Source of the DNA: Bidens hawaiensis
Lineage: Eukaryota > Streptophyta > Magnoliopsida > Asterales > Asteraceae
Direction: 5' to 3'
DNA length: 64,000 nucleotides
Assembly (NCBI GenBank): GCA_021521415.1
Contig: JAIQDT010009227.1
Location: 1-64,000 of the forward strand
Position numbers and translations under genes: made by a program. Shown here one piece after another: positions 34,593 through 44,290 of the stretch (the first letter of the stretch is position 1; each line of letters begins with the position of its first letter). Under the pieces are notes generated by a model. The model was given only the letters and a program-made list of their open reading frames with translations. It was not told where the DNA came from and made no database searches.

Positions 34593-34622
<30 letters not shown>
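33660..34622 (-). other. Conserved noncoding block between pol and envelope-like ORF (E1)
   Basis: Alignable by eye with 57650-58640 of E3 in the same order: CTATTCTCAAAGCTTATTTG (33690), CTTTTCTGCCTATCATT (34007), GGTAAACGGCTATTCTG with GGACC (34342-34382) and GGTAATGGCTATCCT with GGACCAAACATAT (34489-34540). It has stops in all frames in both elements. Two poly-T tracts (33859-33874, ending AATAATA, and 34596-34622) read as purine tracts in the element sense; the first is A16 followed by GGG. Confidence 0.65.
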
Positions 34623-34626
<4 letters not shown>

Positions 34627-34648
34627 ATAGAAACGAGAAACACGGTTA

Positions 34649-36313
34649 CTAGGGATTGATCATCCCATTAAACTCAACAAGATTTTGAAAACAAGTTCGG
34701 TCAAACGCTTTAGTAAAAAGATCGGCGAAATTATCTAACGAATCAACCTTTTCTAGCACAATTAATATCTTCTCAGCACAATCCCGTATAAAATGATGAC
34801 GAATGTCAATGTGTTTAGTTTTGCTATGTTTTACGGGATTGTTAGTTACTGAGATTGCAGCAGTGTTATCAATGCAAATAGGAGTTTGAGTGAAATTCAG
34901 ACCGTAATCGCGCAATTGCTGTTGTATCCAAAGAACCTGGGAGCAGCAGTTTGATGCTGCCATGTACTCTGCTTCACAGGTGGAAATGGCTACTGAGGTC
35001 TGTTTCTTGCACTGCCATGACACCAATCTTCCTCCCAGAAACTGGCATCCACCGGTTGTAGACTTCCTGTTCTGATTGCAACCTCCATAGTCAGAGTCTG
35101 TGTAAGCAACCAAGTCCAGGTCTCCCCCTTTCGTGTACCACAAACCCAGCTTAGGCTTGCCTTTGAGATACCGCAATATTCTCTTCACTACCTTCAAGTG
35201 AGATTCCTTCGGAGTTGCCTGAAATCGAGCACAAAGACAAACTGCAAACATAATATCAGGTCTAGATGCAGTTAAATACATTAAAGAACCTATGATTGCT
35301 CGATATTGGGTGGGGTCCACGTCTTCATCACTGTCCAATTCAGCACCCAGTTTGTGGTTGACGCAAACCGGAGTATCAAATGGAGTGCTGTCCTCCATCT
35401 TGAAGCGTTTGAGAACGTCTTGGACATATTTAGTTTGATGGATGAACATCCCATCTTTCTTCTGATCAACCTGCAATCCTAAAAAGAAAGTTAATTCACC
35501 CATTGCACTCATTTCAAACCTCTTTTTTATGACTTCTTCAAACTCCTGACACATGACGACTTTTGATGCAGCAAATATGATGTCGTCCACGTAGACTTGA
35601 ACTAATAGAAAATCTCTCCCTTTTCTCTTGACAAACAGCGTGCTGTCGATCTTTCCTCTTTCGAACCCATTTTCAAGCAGATAATCAGACAAGGTTGAGT
35701 ACCAGGCACGAGGGGCCTGATGTAGACCATATAGCGCTTTACTCAGCTTATACACATGATCAGGAAAATCAGGGTCAGGGAAACCCGGAGGCTGTTCAAC
35801 GTACACTACCTCATCGACTTTACCATTCAGAAAGGCACTTTTTACATCTAACTGGAACACCTTCATCTGATTGTGTGCAGCAAATGCCAAAAATAGTCGG
35901 ATTGCCTCCAATGTTGCCATAGGAGCAAACACTTCATTGTAGTCGATTTCTTCTTGCTGATTAAACCCTTTTACTACCAGCCTCGCCTTGTTATTTATGA
36001 TTATCCCTTTCTCATCTCTCTTACACTTAAATACCCACTTTGTGCCAATAGCATGTACATTCTTCGGTTTTGCAACTAATTTCCATACTTCCATCTTCTC
36101 GAATTGAGCTAACTCTTCTTGCATGGCTTCGACCCATGAGCTATCCTTGAGAGCCATTTGATAGTTCTTTGGTTCAATCTGGCTGATGAAGCAGGTGTAC
36201 AAGCACTCGTTAATGACACCCGTTTCCTTAATGCTTGCGTAAACACAGGTGTGCTCATTCAAGCTTCGTCTTGTTTGTACACCATCAGACAGATCACCTA
36301 TCACGTTCTCCAA
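34649..36313 (-). CDS. E1 reverse transcriptase and RNase H
   Basis: 554 codons, in a different frame from the integrase ORF because of a small indel near 36310. RT: AIGTKWVFKCKRDEKG (about residue 88), [13 protein letters not shown] (about 154) and the catalytic YVDDIIFA (about 242). RNase H: AYTDSDYGGC, then SWQCKKQTSVAISTCEAEYM and HSKTKHIDIRHHFIRDC, near the C-terminus. Length and motif order are those of complete copia RT-RH. It would copy element RNA into DNA in virus-like particles. The apparent start is the first Met after the frameshift; the real protein comes from a polyprotein. Confidence 0.92.
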   Translation of the reverse strand: MENVIGDLSDGVQTRRSLNEHTCVYASIKETGVINECLYTCFISQIEPKNYQMALKDSSWVEAMQEELAQFEKMEVWKLVAKPKNVHAIGTKWVFKCKRDEKGIIINNKARLVVKGFNQQEEIDYNEVFAPMATLEAIRLFLAFAAHNQMKVFQLDVKSAFLNGKVDEVVYVEQPPGFPDPDFPDHVYKLSKALYGLHQAPRAWYSTLSDYLLENGFERGKIDSTLFVKRKGRDFLLVQVYVDDIIFAASKVVMCQEFEEVIKKRFEMSAMGELTFFLGLQVDQKKDGMFIHQTKYVQDVLKRFKMEDSTPFDTPVCVNHKLGAELDSDEDVDPTQYRAIIGSLMYLTASRPDIMFAVCLCARFQATPKESHLKVVKRILRYLKGKPKLGLWYTKGGDLDLVAYTDSDYGGCNQNRKSTTGGCQFLGGRLVSWQCKKQTSVAISTCEAEYMAASNCCSQVLWIQQQLRDYGLNFTQTPICIDNTAAISVTNNPVKHSKTKHIDIRHHFIRDCAEKILIVLEKVDSLDNFADLFTKAFDRTCFQNLVEFNGMINP

Positions 36314-37968
36314 AGGATGATTTTTGTGAACTCCAGTAGTCGGAACCGTTGGACTTCCAGATTGTTTTCCAAGTTCGAAGAGAGTTCATCAATGGGTGAT
36401 TGGTGTTGAGAGTGAAAGGGATTGTAGAATTCTTCCTCAGTAGAGGCAGCAGGAATATCAGTGGTTCTTGACGAGGAAGGATGACACTCATCGTATCGCG
36501 GACGTTGCACAATATTTTCTTCCTCATCATACAGAATATGTGAAGCAATTTTCTCATCAACTTCTGCAAAATACAAGTAAGGCATATTAAAGGATTTGAA
36601 CAGTTTATCATAGTCAAAAGCTTCAGTGGGTCCCGTGCTAGGCTTTGGTGGTTTGTAACTCGTGATGTCGGTGTTACATACCACTTCAACCTTGCTGTTC
36701 GATAAATTAAAGACTCTTCTGTTGGGTGTCCCAACAACATATCCGACTAAAATACCTTCGTCGGCTTTCTCACCAAATTTAGAGTTTGTCTTTAATATCG
36801 TACATGGAGACCCGAATGGTTCGAGACCATTCAAGTTTGGCTTTCGACCATGCATAAGTTCATAACAAGTTTTATTCAATCTTTTAACAGTTAAAACACG
36901 ATTAAGGATATAACAGGCTGTGGCAACAGCTTCAGCCCAGAACACCACAGGAAGTTTAGCATCTGCCAGCATGGTTCTGGCTCCTTCGATTAGCGTCCTG
37001 TTCTTCCTCTCAGCTACCCCATTTTGTTGCGGAGTATACGGGGCGCTGTACTGGTGGTCTATCCATTTCTGTAGGCAGAACATCTCCATCTGGTAGTTCT
37101 TGAATTCTGTCCCATTATCACTCCTGATGTTCTTAACATTTCTCCCCACAATATTTTCAACCTTGGTAATCAGTTTAATTACCAACTGAACCGTCTTATC
37201 CTTTGCCTTAAGAAAGTATACCCAAGAGTATCGAGAGTAATCATCGATTACTACCAAGCAGTATGACGTTCCACCTAGACTTTTTTCATTCACGGGACCG
37301 AAGAGATCCATGTGAAGCAGGTCTAGTGTACTGACGATTGAGTTAACCTTCTTGGAGTGATGAGGTTTCTTGTGTTGCTTTCCCTTCTTGCACGACAAGC
37401 ATTGATCCTCAAAGTTAAAATTCTTCAAGGGAACACCCAGCACTAGGCCATTCTTGACAATGTAATTCATTTTGCGATGATGTATATGCCCCATTCTTCG
37501 ATGCCATAATTCTGACTCAGATTCAGTTGCCTTGGACAAAAGACATGATTCTTCGGTTGTCATCTCAGTTGACCTCATATCCATTACATAAGTGTTCTTT
37601 TCTCTTGGAGCTCTCATCACCACCCATGCCTCTGGTATCTTGAAACCAGGATACAGAACAATTGCTTCATTTTTAGTAAAGTGTACTGTGTACTCTTTGT
37701 CACAAATCTGAGACACGCTTAACAAATTATGCTTCAACTCCTCAACAAAATTCACCTTCTCTAACTTCATTTTACCATTTGTCACAGTTCCAATACCAGT
37801 AATTTTACCACCACTCTCTCCAGCAAAACTTACCCTACCTCCTTGAACAGGTTTCCATTCGTGTAACAAATTCTTGTTACCAGTCATGTGCCGGGAACAG
37901 CCACTATCCACAACCCACAGATTGTTTGCAGCCCTGTTCAACTGTTCCTGCACGATTAAAGAAAAGGA
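36301..37968 (-). CDS. E1 protease and integrase
   Basis: The frame holds the protease motif VVDSGCSRHMTG (DSG active site), then the GAG-pre-integrase zinc site (WHRRMGHIHHRKM with CLSCKKGKQ) and the integrase core: HMDLFGPV with VVIDDYSRYSW, IRSDNGTEFKN, and QNGVAERKNRTLIEGAR, i.e. the D, D and E of the catalytic triad. After it come the linker FDYDKLFKSF and a low-complexity tail. A TAA near 37969 separates it from the upstream zinc-finger frame, and a frameshift near 36310 separates it from RT. It would insert the element DNA into the genome. Confidence 0.9.
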   Translation of the reverse strand, partial: SFSLIVQEQLNRAANNLWVVDSGCSRHMTGNKNLLHEWKPVQGGRVSFAGESGGKITGIGTVTNGKMKLEKVNFVEELKHNLLSVSQICDKEYTVHFTKNEAIVLYPGFKIPEAWVVMRAPREKNTYVMDMRSTEMTTEESCLLSKATESESELWHRRMGHIHHRKMNYIVKNGLVLGVPLKNFNFEDQCLSCKKGKQHKKPHHSKKVNSIVSTLDLLHMDLFGPVNEKSLGGTSYCLVVIDDYSRYSWVYFLKAKDKTVQLVIKLITKVENIVGRNVKNIRSDNGTEFKNYQMEMFCLQKWIDHQYSAPYTPQQNGVAERKNRTLIEGARTMLADAKLPVVFWAEAVATACYILNRVLTVKRLNKTCYELMHGRKPNLNGLEPFGSPCTILKTNSKFGEKADEGILVGYVVGTPNRRVFNLSNSKVEVVCNTDITSYKPPKPSTGPTEAFDYDKLFKSFNMPYLYFAEVDEKIASHILYDEEENIVQRPRYDECHPSSSRTTDIPAASTEEEFYNPFHSQHQSPIDELSSNLENNLEVQRFRLLEFTKIILWRT

Positions 37969-38620
37969 TTAAAATCTGGGGACCCAAGACCTACTGGTCT
38001 TGGGTCGATTAAATCTGTTAAACGGCCTCCAGTACTTCGGTTGCCCAAAGTCAGTTTGAAAATGACTTCTGTAAGTTCTAAAAGGATACCTTCTAGTGGA
38101 TTGACTATGAGGCCACCCAAACTGTCGTGAATTAGTTGATTTATAATTGGTGGTTTGGTTGTTAACTGGGAAAAACTGAGATCGATTTCTTTGACATCTT
38201 GGATAAGTCCAATGTCTGAACTTTGGTGAGTTCGCATTCTTCCCAGTATAGTAATTACCATTCGATTTATTTTCAGTTTTCGGAGGCCTCATGCCTCTGA
38301 ATTTTCTCTGATTTAGAGGACAACGAGCAATCAGGTGTCCTATTTGATTGCATCTGAAACAACTCCTGTGTTCAACTTTCGTCTTGACAGTTGTTTCAGA
38401 TGTTAAGGTTGCAGTACTATCCGTTTGTCTAACATATGGTGGGACAAACGAGTTAAGGGGAGAGTTCTTTTCAGTTGGCTTATATTCCTCCCCACGTTTT
38501 AGTAATCCTACCTCTTCTTTTATCTCACCCGATTCGGATTTCTTGTCCGAATTTGATGAGACAGAGTTAGGAACAGAAATCTTAACATTCGAGACAGGTT
38601 TACTCGTTTCGTTTTGCTGA
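37969..38620 (-). CDS. E1 second zinc-finger and basic linker
   Basis: In the same frame as integrase. Contains a complete CCHC finger, CFRCNQIGHLIARC (about 38322-38364), followed by an Asn/Arg/Gln/Tyr-rich basic region that runs into WVPRF and a stop. A frameshift near 38620 separates it from the coiled-coil frame. Nucleic-acid binding is the likely role. A 101-codon frame in another phase (37956-38261) is a shadow. Confidence 0.7.
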
Positions 38621-39233
38621 CTTCAGGTTCTTTAATCGAAATTTTGACAGGAACTGTCTGACTAATCTCAACATCAACAGATTTCTGATTACTAGGATCA
38701 TACGTGTAATTATGGTTATATGGTGGTGGAACTTCAGAAAATCCAATTCCCCCTTTGTTAGCTGGGGAACGTTGAACACTTACGATGTGATCAAGCATTG
38801 CTGAGGAATTTCGAAAATGTTCAATTTTTCTGTTTAATTCCACCACTTTTACCTGATAATCAGCTATATGTTTATCCCTTTCAGCGATTAGTTTGGTTTT
38901 TTCTTCTAACACTTCATAACTAAGATCAATTACTTGTATTTTATCAGCTAGACTGGCTTTAAGACTTCTGATATCTTTTTCACTAGCTTTTATTTTTACC
39001 GAGTAAATGTTTTCTCTAGTTTTAGTGTAATGATGATCTTCTTTTAACGTTTTAAATTGAGCGTCCAAACTAACAAACTGATCAGTTACTGTTTTCAATT
39101 GTTCAGACAGATTTTCACATTGCATACAATGAAGTTCAGAACTTACCTCAGAGAGCTGATCGTTCACTTCTGCCATGTAAGCTTGATTTTTTCCCGTCTC
39201 TTTCTCACTTCCTGCAGTTTCGATATTCACCAA
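38520..39233 (-). CDS. E1 coiled-coil region after gag
   Basis: Continuous with the gag frame after an in-frame TAA. Helical heptads dominate (QLSEVSSELHCMQCENLSEQ, then KVVELNRKIEHFRNSSAML) followed by GGIGFSEVPPPYNHNY. E2 has the same arrangement. The last about 30 codons of this frame lie beyond the frameshift and are not real. Confidence 0.75.
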   Translation of the reverse strand: MVNIETAGSEKETGKNQAYMAEVNDQLSEVSSELHCMQCENLSEQLKTVTDQFVSLDAQFKTLKEDHHYTKTRENIYSVKIKASEKDIRSLKASLADKIQVIDLSYEVLEEKTKLIAERDKHIADYQVKVVELNRKIEHFRNSSAMLDHIVSVQRSPANKGGIGFSEVPPPYNHNYTYDPSNQKSVDVEISQTVPVKISIKEPEVSKTKRVNLSRMLRFLFLTLSHQIRTRNPNRVR

Positions 39234-39251
39234 ATTTGCCTGTTCGAAGAC

Positions 39252-39512
39252 TTACTCAACCTGTAGATTCCAGTTATACCCACCATTGTGTCTAGATACC
39301 ATAGCCCTATTCTCACTACCTCCCCCATTCTGTTGTGCAGGCCTGTTTTGACTACGTTCGACTCTCTCATTGGTACATTCCTTGGCAAAGTGACCATTTT
39401 GTTGACAGTTGTAACATCTAACCTTTGATTTATCAAACCCTGGTCTTTCTCCAACGAACTTTCTGCCTGTTTTCTTCATGAATCCCTTAACCCTTCTTAC
39501 TATCATAGCCAT
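39252..39512 (-). CDS. E1 gag C-terminus with zinc knuckle
   Basis: In frame with gag after a single TAG. Carries MAMIVRRVKGFMKKTGR and a complete CCHC knuckle CYNCQQNGHFAKEC, then an Asn/Gly/Gln-rich tail ending in TAA. Confidence 0.8.
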   Translation of the reverse strand: MAMIVRRVKGFMKKTGRKFVGERPGFDKSKVRCYNCQQNGHFAKECTNERVERSQNRPAQQNGGGSENRAMVSRHNGGYNWNLQVE

Positions 39513-39518
39513 CTGCCA

Positions 39519-40613
39519 CTACAGATCCATCTTTTCTAGATCATCAGCATCAATCTTATCATAGTCTTCATCCAAAGTTGCGGGATCGACTATTTTACCT
39601 TTGATGTAATTCTCATAAGATGCAATGAAAGATGCATATAGAGCAAACTGCTGTTCAGCTGATTTAACACTCATGGGCATCTGTGAGTAGTTGTTGGTTG
39701 GAACATTTGATGAAAAGTTACCAGTTGTGGCTTGAGGTTTGGAAGAATTACTTCCTGCAGCTACGAAACATACATCACCATCCATGTTGAGAGTCACATG
39801 ACCATCATGAGTTGAATTTGAATTTGAGTTTGAGTCTCCTTTGGAGTAATAAGCAGAGGATTCTGACTTTGAACTTGAACTTGAAGTAACTTTCGCACCA
39901 TACATTCCCGGATCCTGAACCTGATCAGTTGGTGTCTCTTTCCGAACCATGTTAAGTTCAAAAGTTCGTAATTTATTGACTGCTGTTTCCAAATCAATAT
40001 TGGCAAAATCTTTATCTTCTCTCATCAAAACCGTGTACATTTCCCATTTCGGTGGAAGAGCATCAAGAAGTTTTTCTACAATCTCTTCTTCTTTATAGTC
40101 AATTGAGTAATTTCTAAGTTCGGTCATCAGGTGATAATATCTTGTGATGATATCATCAAGTGATTCATTTTTCAAATATTTGAACACCGAGAATTGGGTT
40201 TTTAGTAGCTTAATTTTGGATGCACGTATCCCCACATTACCTTCATATCGATTTTCTAGCGCTTCCCATAGCTCTCTAGCGGTTTTGTATTTCCTGAAGG
40301 TGTGAAGAATCTCTTGTGGAAGAGCCATTGTTATTGCAGCATGAGCTTTACTTTCTGCCTCATACATCTTCTTTTCTTCCTCTTCCATCTTGTTGTACTT
40401 CTTAATCTGTTCACGACCCTCAAACAAGGCCGTTGGTGGAATGTATCCATCTTGTATGCACACCCACATCTTAGCATCTTGATATTTAACATACTGTTCA
40501 AACCGATCTTTCCAAGCAACGAAATCGGTACCCTTAAGCATTTTCGGAGCCTTAGTTGCTGAACCGGCCTCAACTTCCATTTTCACCAGTTCCGTAATGT
40601 TTATCGAAGTCAT
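39519..40613 (-). CDS. E1 gag (capsid), UBN2 type
   Basis: I prefer the start at 40613 (MTSINITELVKMEVEAG), because the ten codons before it are hydrophobic and lie next to the motif array; the open frame begins at 40643. The core has WKDRFEQYVKYQDAKMW, ITMALPQEILHTF, LWEALENRYEG, LKTQFSVFKY and LLDALPPKWEMY in the order of the copia gag domain, then a Ser-rich linker and an acidic end (DDLEKMDL) before the TAG. It forms the virus-like particle shell. Confidence 0.88.
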   Translation of the reverse strand: MTSINITELVKMEVEAGSATKAPKMLKGTDFVAWKDRFEQYVKYQDAKMWVCIQDGYIPPTALFEGREQIKKYNKMEEEEKKMYEAESKAHAAITMALPQEILHTFRKYKTARELWEALENRYEGNVGIRASKIKLLKTQFSVFKYLKNESLDDIITRYYHLMTELRNYSIDYKEEEIVEKLLDALPPKWEMYTVLMREDKDFANIDLETAVNKLRTFELNMVRKETPTDQVQDPGMYGAKVTSSSSSKSESSAYYSKGDSNSNSNSTHDGHVTLNMDGDVCFVAAGSNSSKPQATTGNFSSNVPTNNYSQMPMSVKSAEQQFALYASFIASYENYIKGKIVDPATLDEDYDKIDADDLEKMDL

Positions 40614-40671
40614 CGCTGAAAGAAACACGACTTGAAAACACACAATTTTTTTTTTAATTTGAACAGTGACC

Positions 40672-40868
40672 AGTAGGCGAAGTTATGCTTAACTTCGCTT
40701 AAGCTTAACTTCGCTGAAACTCTTAACTTCGCTTGATGACAACTTCGCTTGATGACAACTTCGCTTAATGAAAACTTCACTTGATGACAACTTCGCCTGA
40801 ACTTATAACTTCGCCTGAACTTATAACTTCGCCTAAACCCTACGAACAGTGACAACAACTTCGCCTGA
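40672..40868 (-). repeat. E1 leader array of GCGAAGTT motifs
   Basis: On the plus strand nine exact AACTTCGC octamers and one inverted copy (plus AACTTCAC) in about 200 bp, starting about 60 bp upstream of the preferred gag ATG. Unlike the array before the envelope-like ORF, nearly all share one orientation. Confidence 0.9.
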
Positions 40869-41063
40869 TGAACACAAGGTTTTTACAGGTTTTAATTTGA
40901 CGTATTGCGAGGTATGCGAAGGTGTAATGGGTTATATTTGATAGTGGGGGATGGGTAGGACACAAAAACTCGGTATTTCAACGTAAACTCGTCCCGCGAA
41001 TAGTCGAACGGAACGATTTCTACACTCGTGTGATAATCCCGAACCACACAATCACGAGCAAAA

Positions 41064-41075
41064 GCTCTGATACCA
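41064..41075 (-). promoter_or_regulatory. E1 primer-binding site (initiator Met tRNA type)
   Basis: GCTCTGATACCA on the plus strand, i.e. TGGTATCAGAGC in the element sense, two bases inside the 5' LTR. Confidence 0.92.
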
Positions 41076-41077
41076 AT

Positions 41078-41488
41078 TGTAGGTTCCCATCCGGATCTAC
41101 ACGGAAGTATCTCATACTACGTAGGTGCGGAATCCCTACGTAAGAAGATACGAGCGTAGGATGTAAACTATGTTAATACCGAACACGAACACACGTTACA
41201 ATACCCAAAAGACACGTTGTATTGCAACCCTTCAACACGTGATGTTCAATCACAATTACACGTTCTCGAATCACTCCTCAATACAACCCATAACATATGT
41301 ATATATATGTTACGACAACTTCGCCTAACAGACTAGGCGAAGTTGTCAATAACTTCGCTTGTCCACAATTTCGCTTATATCAGGCGAACTTGTGAGACAA
41401 CCTATCTAAATCAAACCAAAACAAACTAACACGATTATAGACACAAACATAACACTAGATACTGAACTACTGACATCATGTACCAACA
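41078..41488 (-). repeat. E1 5' LTR (right copy)
   Basis: 411 bp, TG..CA, about 97.6% identical to the left copy by manual comparison. Confidence 0.95.
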
Positions 41489-43740
41489 AAGGAGATTCTG
41501 AAACGACCTTTGTTGTGTGATGATGACACTCACGTCATGTTTTCAAACGTGAACCCACATAAGGTAATTCATGTGAACGAAACATATGGTCAAGTAAAAC
41601 CAAAATTTGTTCCAACTGAACCAATCTGTAAGAACGTGAACTCAAATGTCGTTCAAGCTGCTTATCTAAGACGAAAGTCTAGGAAGCCTGTAACTTATTC
41701 TCAAGTTGCTATACAACAGTTGAATTCTGTTAAAGTTACTCTTCCAAGAGAAACTCAAAAGGTGCCCAAGACCGAGGCATGGGCTGCCTTTTTGAACTAC
41801 TCATTTTCATTTGTGTGTAGGGTACATCCAAGACCGTGTCTGGTGAAAACTAGATAATGGACAGCGGATGTTCTCGTCATATTACTGGAAATCTCAACCT
41901 CTTAGCAAATGTGAGAAATATTCAAGGGGGTTATGTGGCTTTTGCTGGGAATTATAGGGGCATGATAACATAAGAAGGTGAAGTTTCAAATGGTCACATT
42001 ACGTTTGAGAAAGTCAATTACTGTGACAAAGTTGATCATAATTTATTGAGTGTGTCGCAAATCAGTGACAAGAAGTACACAACTATATTTACTGATAAGG
42101 AATGTCTGATTTTAAAACCGGGATATGTCATTCCCGAGGACATGGTTGTCATGTGATCCCCTCGATCGAATGATATTTATGTCTTGAATATGTCTTCTAA
42201 GGCGTCAACTTCTGTGGAAATGTGTTTCGTTTCTAAAGCAACTGAAAAAGATTCTATTCTATGGCATCTTAGGATGGGTCATATTCATGTGAGGAAGATG
42301 AATTATTTAATGGCGAATGACTTGGTCGAGGGTGTTTCGTTGAAGAAATTTAAATTATCTGACCACTGTGTTGCTTGTAAAAAAAGGCAAACAGAAGAAA
42401 AAGTCACATCCGTCTAAGTTATTGAATTCCATTGATACTCCTCTTGAACAACTTCATATGGATCTTTTTGGTCCTGTGAATCGTGCTAGTATCGCTGGAG
42501 ATTGGTATTGTCTTGTGGTTACCGATGATTATTCAAGATACTCATGGGTTTTATTTATGAGTTTAAAAGATCAAACACCTGTTCTGGTACAAAACTTAAT
42601 CACTAAGATCGAATCACTATACAAACAAAAAGTGAGGATAATTCGAAGTGATAATGGTACTGAATTTAAGAACACTGTAATGGATTTCTTTTGTATTCAA
42701 AAGGGAATTCACCGAGAATATAGTGCCCCTTATGTACCACAATAGAACGGTGTTGCTGGAAGGAAAAACAGAACTTTGATTGAAGCAGTCAGAACTATGC
42801 TAGCCGATTCTAAGCTTCCGGTCCAATTTCGGAACGAGGCTATGAATACTGCTTGTTATACGCTTAATCGGGGTCTAACTGTTAAGAGACTCAAGAAGAC
42901 AAGTTATGAGATTTTAAAAAACCAAAAGCCTAACTTAAAGTACTTTGAACAATTTGGGTGTCCGTGTACAATGTTGAAGAATGATGTTGGTAAATTTGAA
43001 GAAAAAGCTATCGAGGGGTATTTCTTGGGATATGTTTCTCCAAAGAAAAGAGTATTTAACTTTACTTCTGGTTGTGTTGAGGAATGGTACCATGTGGACT
43101 GTCAAAAGTACACAACACCTCCTCAAGGGAAAGGTCCCGACTGGATGTTTGATTATGATGGCTTCTTTAATTCATTTACTCCAACCACTGAGCAACCAGA
43201 TGAAGACCTGGTTCGTGCATATTTTGAAGATCAACTGGTAATTCCAAGGTTTTCAAGTTCTAATGATGTTGAAGCTCCAAATGTAGCTCCAACTGAAGAT
43301 CCTCGTGATGATTCTCCTGCTTCTTTTTATAATGTTTCTACTTCTTCTGACGATAATCAAGTTGTTGATCAAGTTATTGCACTTGACAGTGATGATTCAT
43401 CTCATGAGCTTGGAGAACATTACACTAACTTATTCGGAAATGTTGTTATTCCTGTGAATCCCACTTTTCGAATTCATTATTATCATCCAAAGGAAAACAT
43501 CATTAGAGAACTTGATGTGGACGTTCAAACACGTCATCAAGTTGTTTCGTCGAATGAGAATAATGTATTGTGTGCTTATGCAGATTTACATTCTTCTGGA
43601 GTTGTAAATGTTGCCAAATTTACTTGCTTTCTATCCCAAGTTGAGCCGACAACGACTCGTAAGGCACTCGAAGATCCTTCTTGGGTAGAAGCCATGCAAG
43701 AAGAATTACAGAAGTTTGCACGTTTGGGTGTTTCGACAAA
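41489..43740 (+). pseudogene. E2 protease and integrase
   Basis: After E1, the E2 frame resumes. Motifs in order: MDSGCSRHITGN (protease, 41858), WHLRMGHIHVRKMNY and CVACKK (zinc site), then after a frameshift HMDLFGPVNR, VVTDDYSRYSW, RSDNGTEFKN, and after a TAG replacing Gln in PQ-x-NGVAGRKNRTL the downstream helix. The catalytic Glu in NGVAE of relatives reads Gly here (NGVAGRKN), so even a repaired frame would lack a catalytic residue. The linker then leads to FLSQVEP and [11 protein letters not shown]. Confidence 0.85.
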
Positions 43741-44286
43741 CCCGCTAGAATCAAGAAGGCTATTCCGACTATGTGGGTATTTAAATGTAAAAAAGACGAT
43801 CGTGGTGTCATCGTGAGAAACAAGGCACGACTAGTGGTGCAAGGTTTCCATCAGCAAGAGGGTATAGACTACACTGAGGTATATGCTCTGGTTGCAAGAT
43901 TGGAGTCTATACGAATCTTTCTGGCTTATGCTGCTTACAAGAATATAAAAGTCTATCAAATGGATGTCAAAAGTGCTTTTCTCAATGGTAAACTACACAA
44001 GGAAGTGTTTGTTTTACAACCTCCTGGCTTTGAAGACCCTGATTATCCGGACCGAGTTTACCGATTAAACAAGGCCCTGTATGGTCTACATCAAGCTCCG
44101 AGAGCTTGGTATGGCACGCTTGCCGACCATCTGACTGATAACGGCTTCAAGAGAGGGACTGTCGACTGCACTTTATTTTATAAGAATTTTGGTGATGACC
44201 TTCTCCTCGTTCATATTTATGTCGACGACATTATCTTTGGGTGTACAAACGACACGTTATGTAAGGAATTTGAGAAGTCCATGTGA
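43741..44286 (+). pseudogene. E2 partial reverse transcriptase
   Basis: One open frame holds [47 protein letters not shown] and YVDDIIFGC, then stops after KEFEKSM at the junction near 44287. RT thumb and RNase H are missing. A frameshift near 43735 separates it from the integrase part. Confidence 0.88.
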
Positions 44287-44290
44287 TGTG

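Larger units (their letters stand above)
29058..41488 (-). mobile_element. Complete copia element E1 with envelope-like ORF (Sirevirus-like)
   Basis: 12,431 bp flanked by the perfect 5-bp duplication AAGGA (29053-29057 and 41489-41493). LTRs of 411 bp each (29058-29468, 41078-41488) differ at about 10 positions. In the minus sense the order is 5' LTR, Met-tRNA primer site, motif-rich leader, gag, coiled coil, zinc fingers, protease, integrase, RT, RNase H, conserved noncoding block, internal TATA box and motif arrays, envelope-like ORF, purine tract, 3' LTR. The extra ORF after RNase H and the Met primer site fit the Sirevirus group of copia. The frames carry a few stops and frameshifts, so this copy is probably not autonomous. 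Confidence 0.92.
21892..44286 (+). mobile_element. Copia element E2 (plus strand), split twice and 3'-truncated
   Basis: Parts in order: 5' LTR (21892-22023 and 24606-24986), methionine-tRNA primer site (24989), motif-rich leader, gag (26102-27786), coiled-coil and second zinc-finger region (27787-29057), then protease/integrase (41489-43740) and RT (43741-44286). A solo LTR splits the LTR and element E1 splits gag-pol. The sequence ends right after the YVDD box; RNase H and the 3' LTR are gone. The coiled-coil region after gag resembles that of E1, so the two belong to related lineages. Many stops and frameshifts make it the oldest of the three copia elements. Confidence 0.85.
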
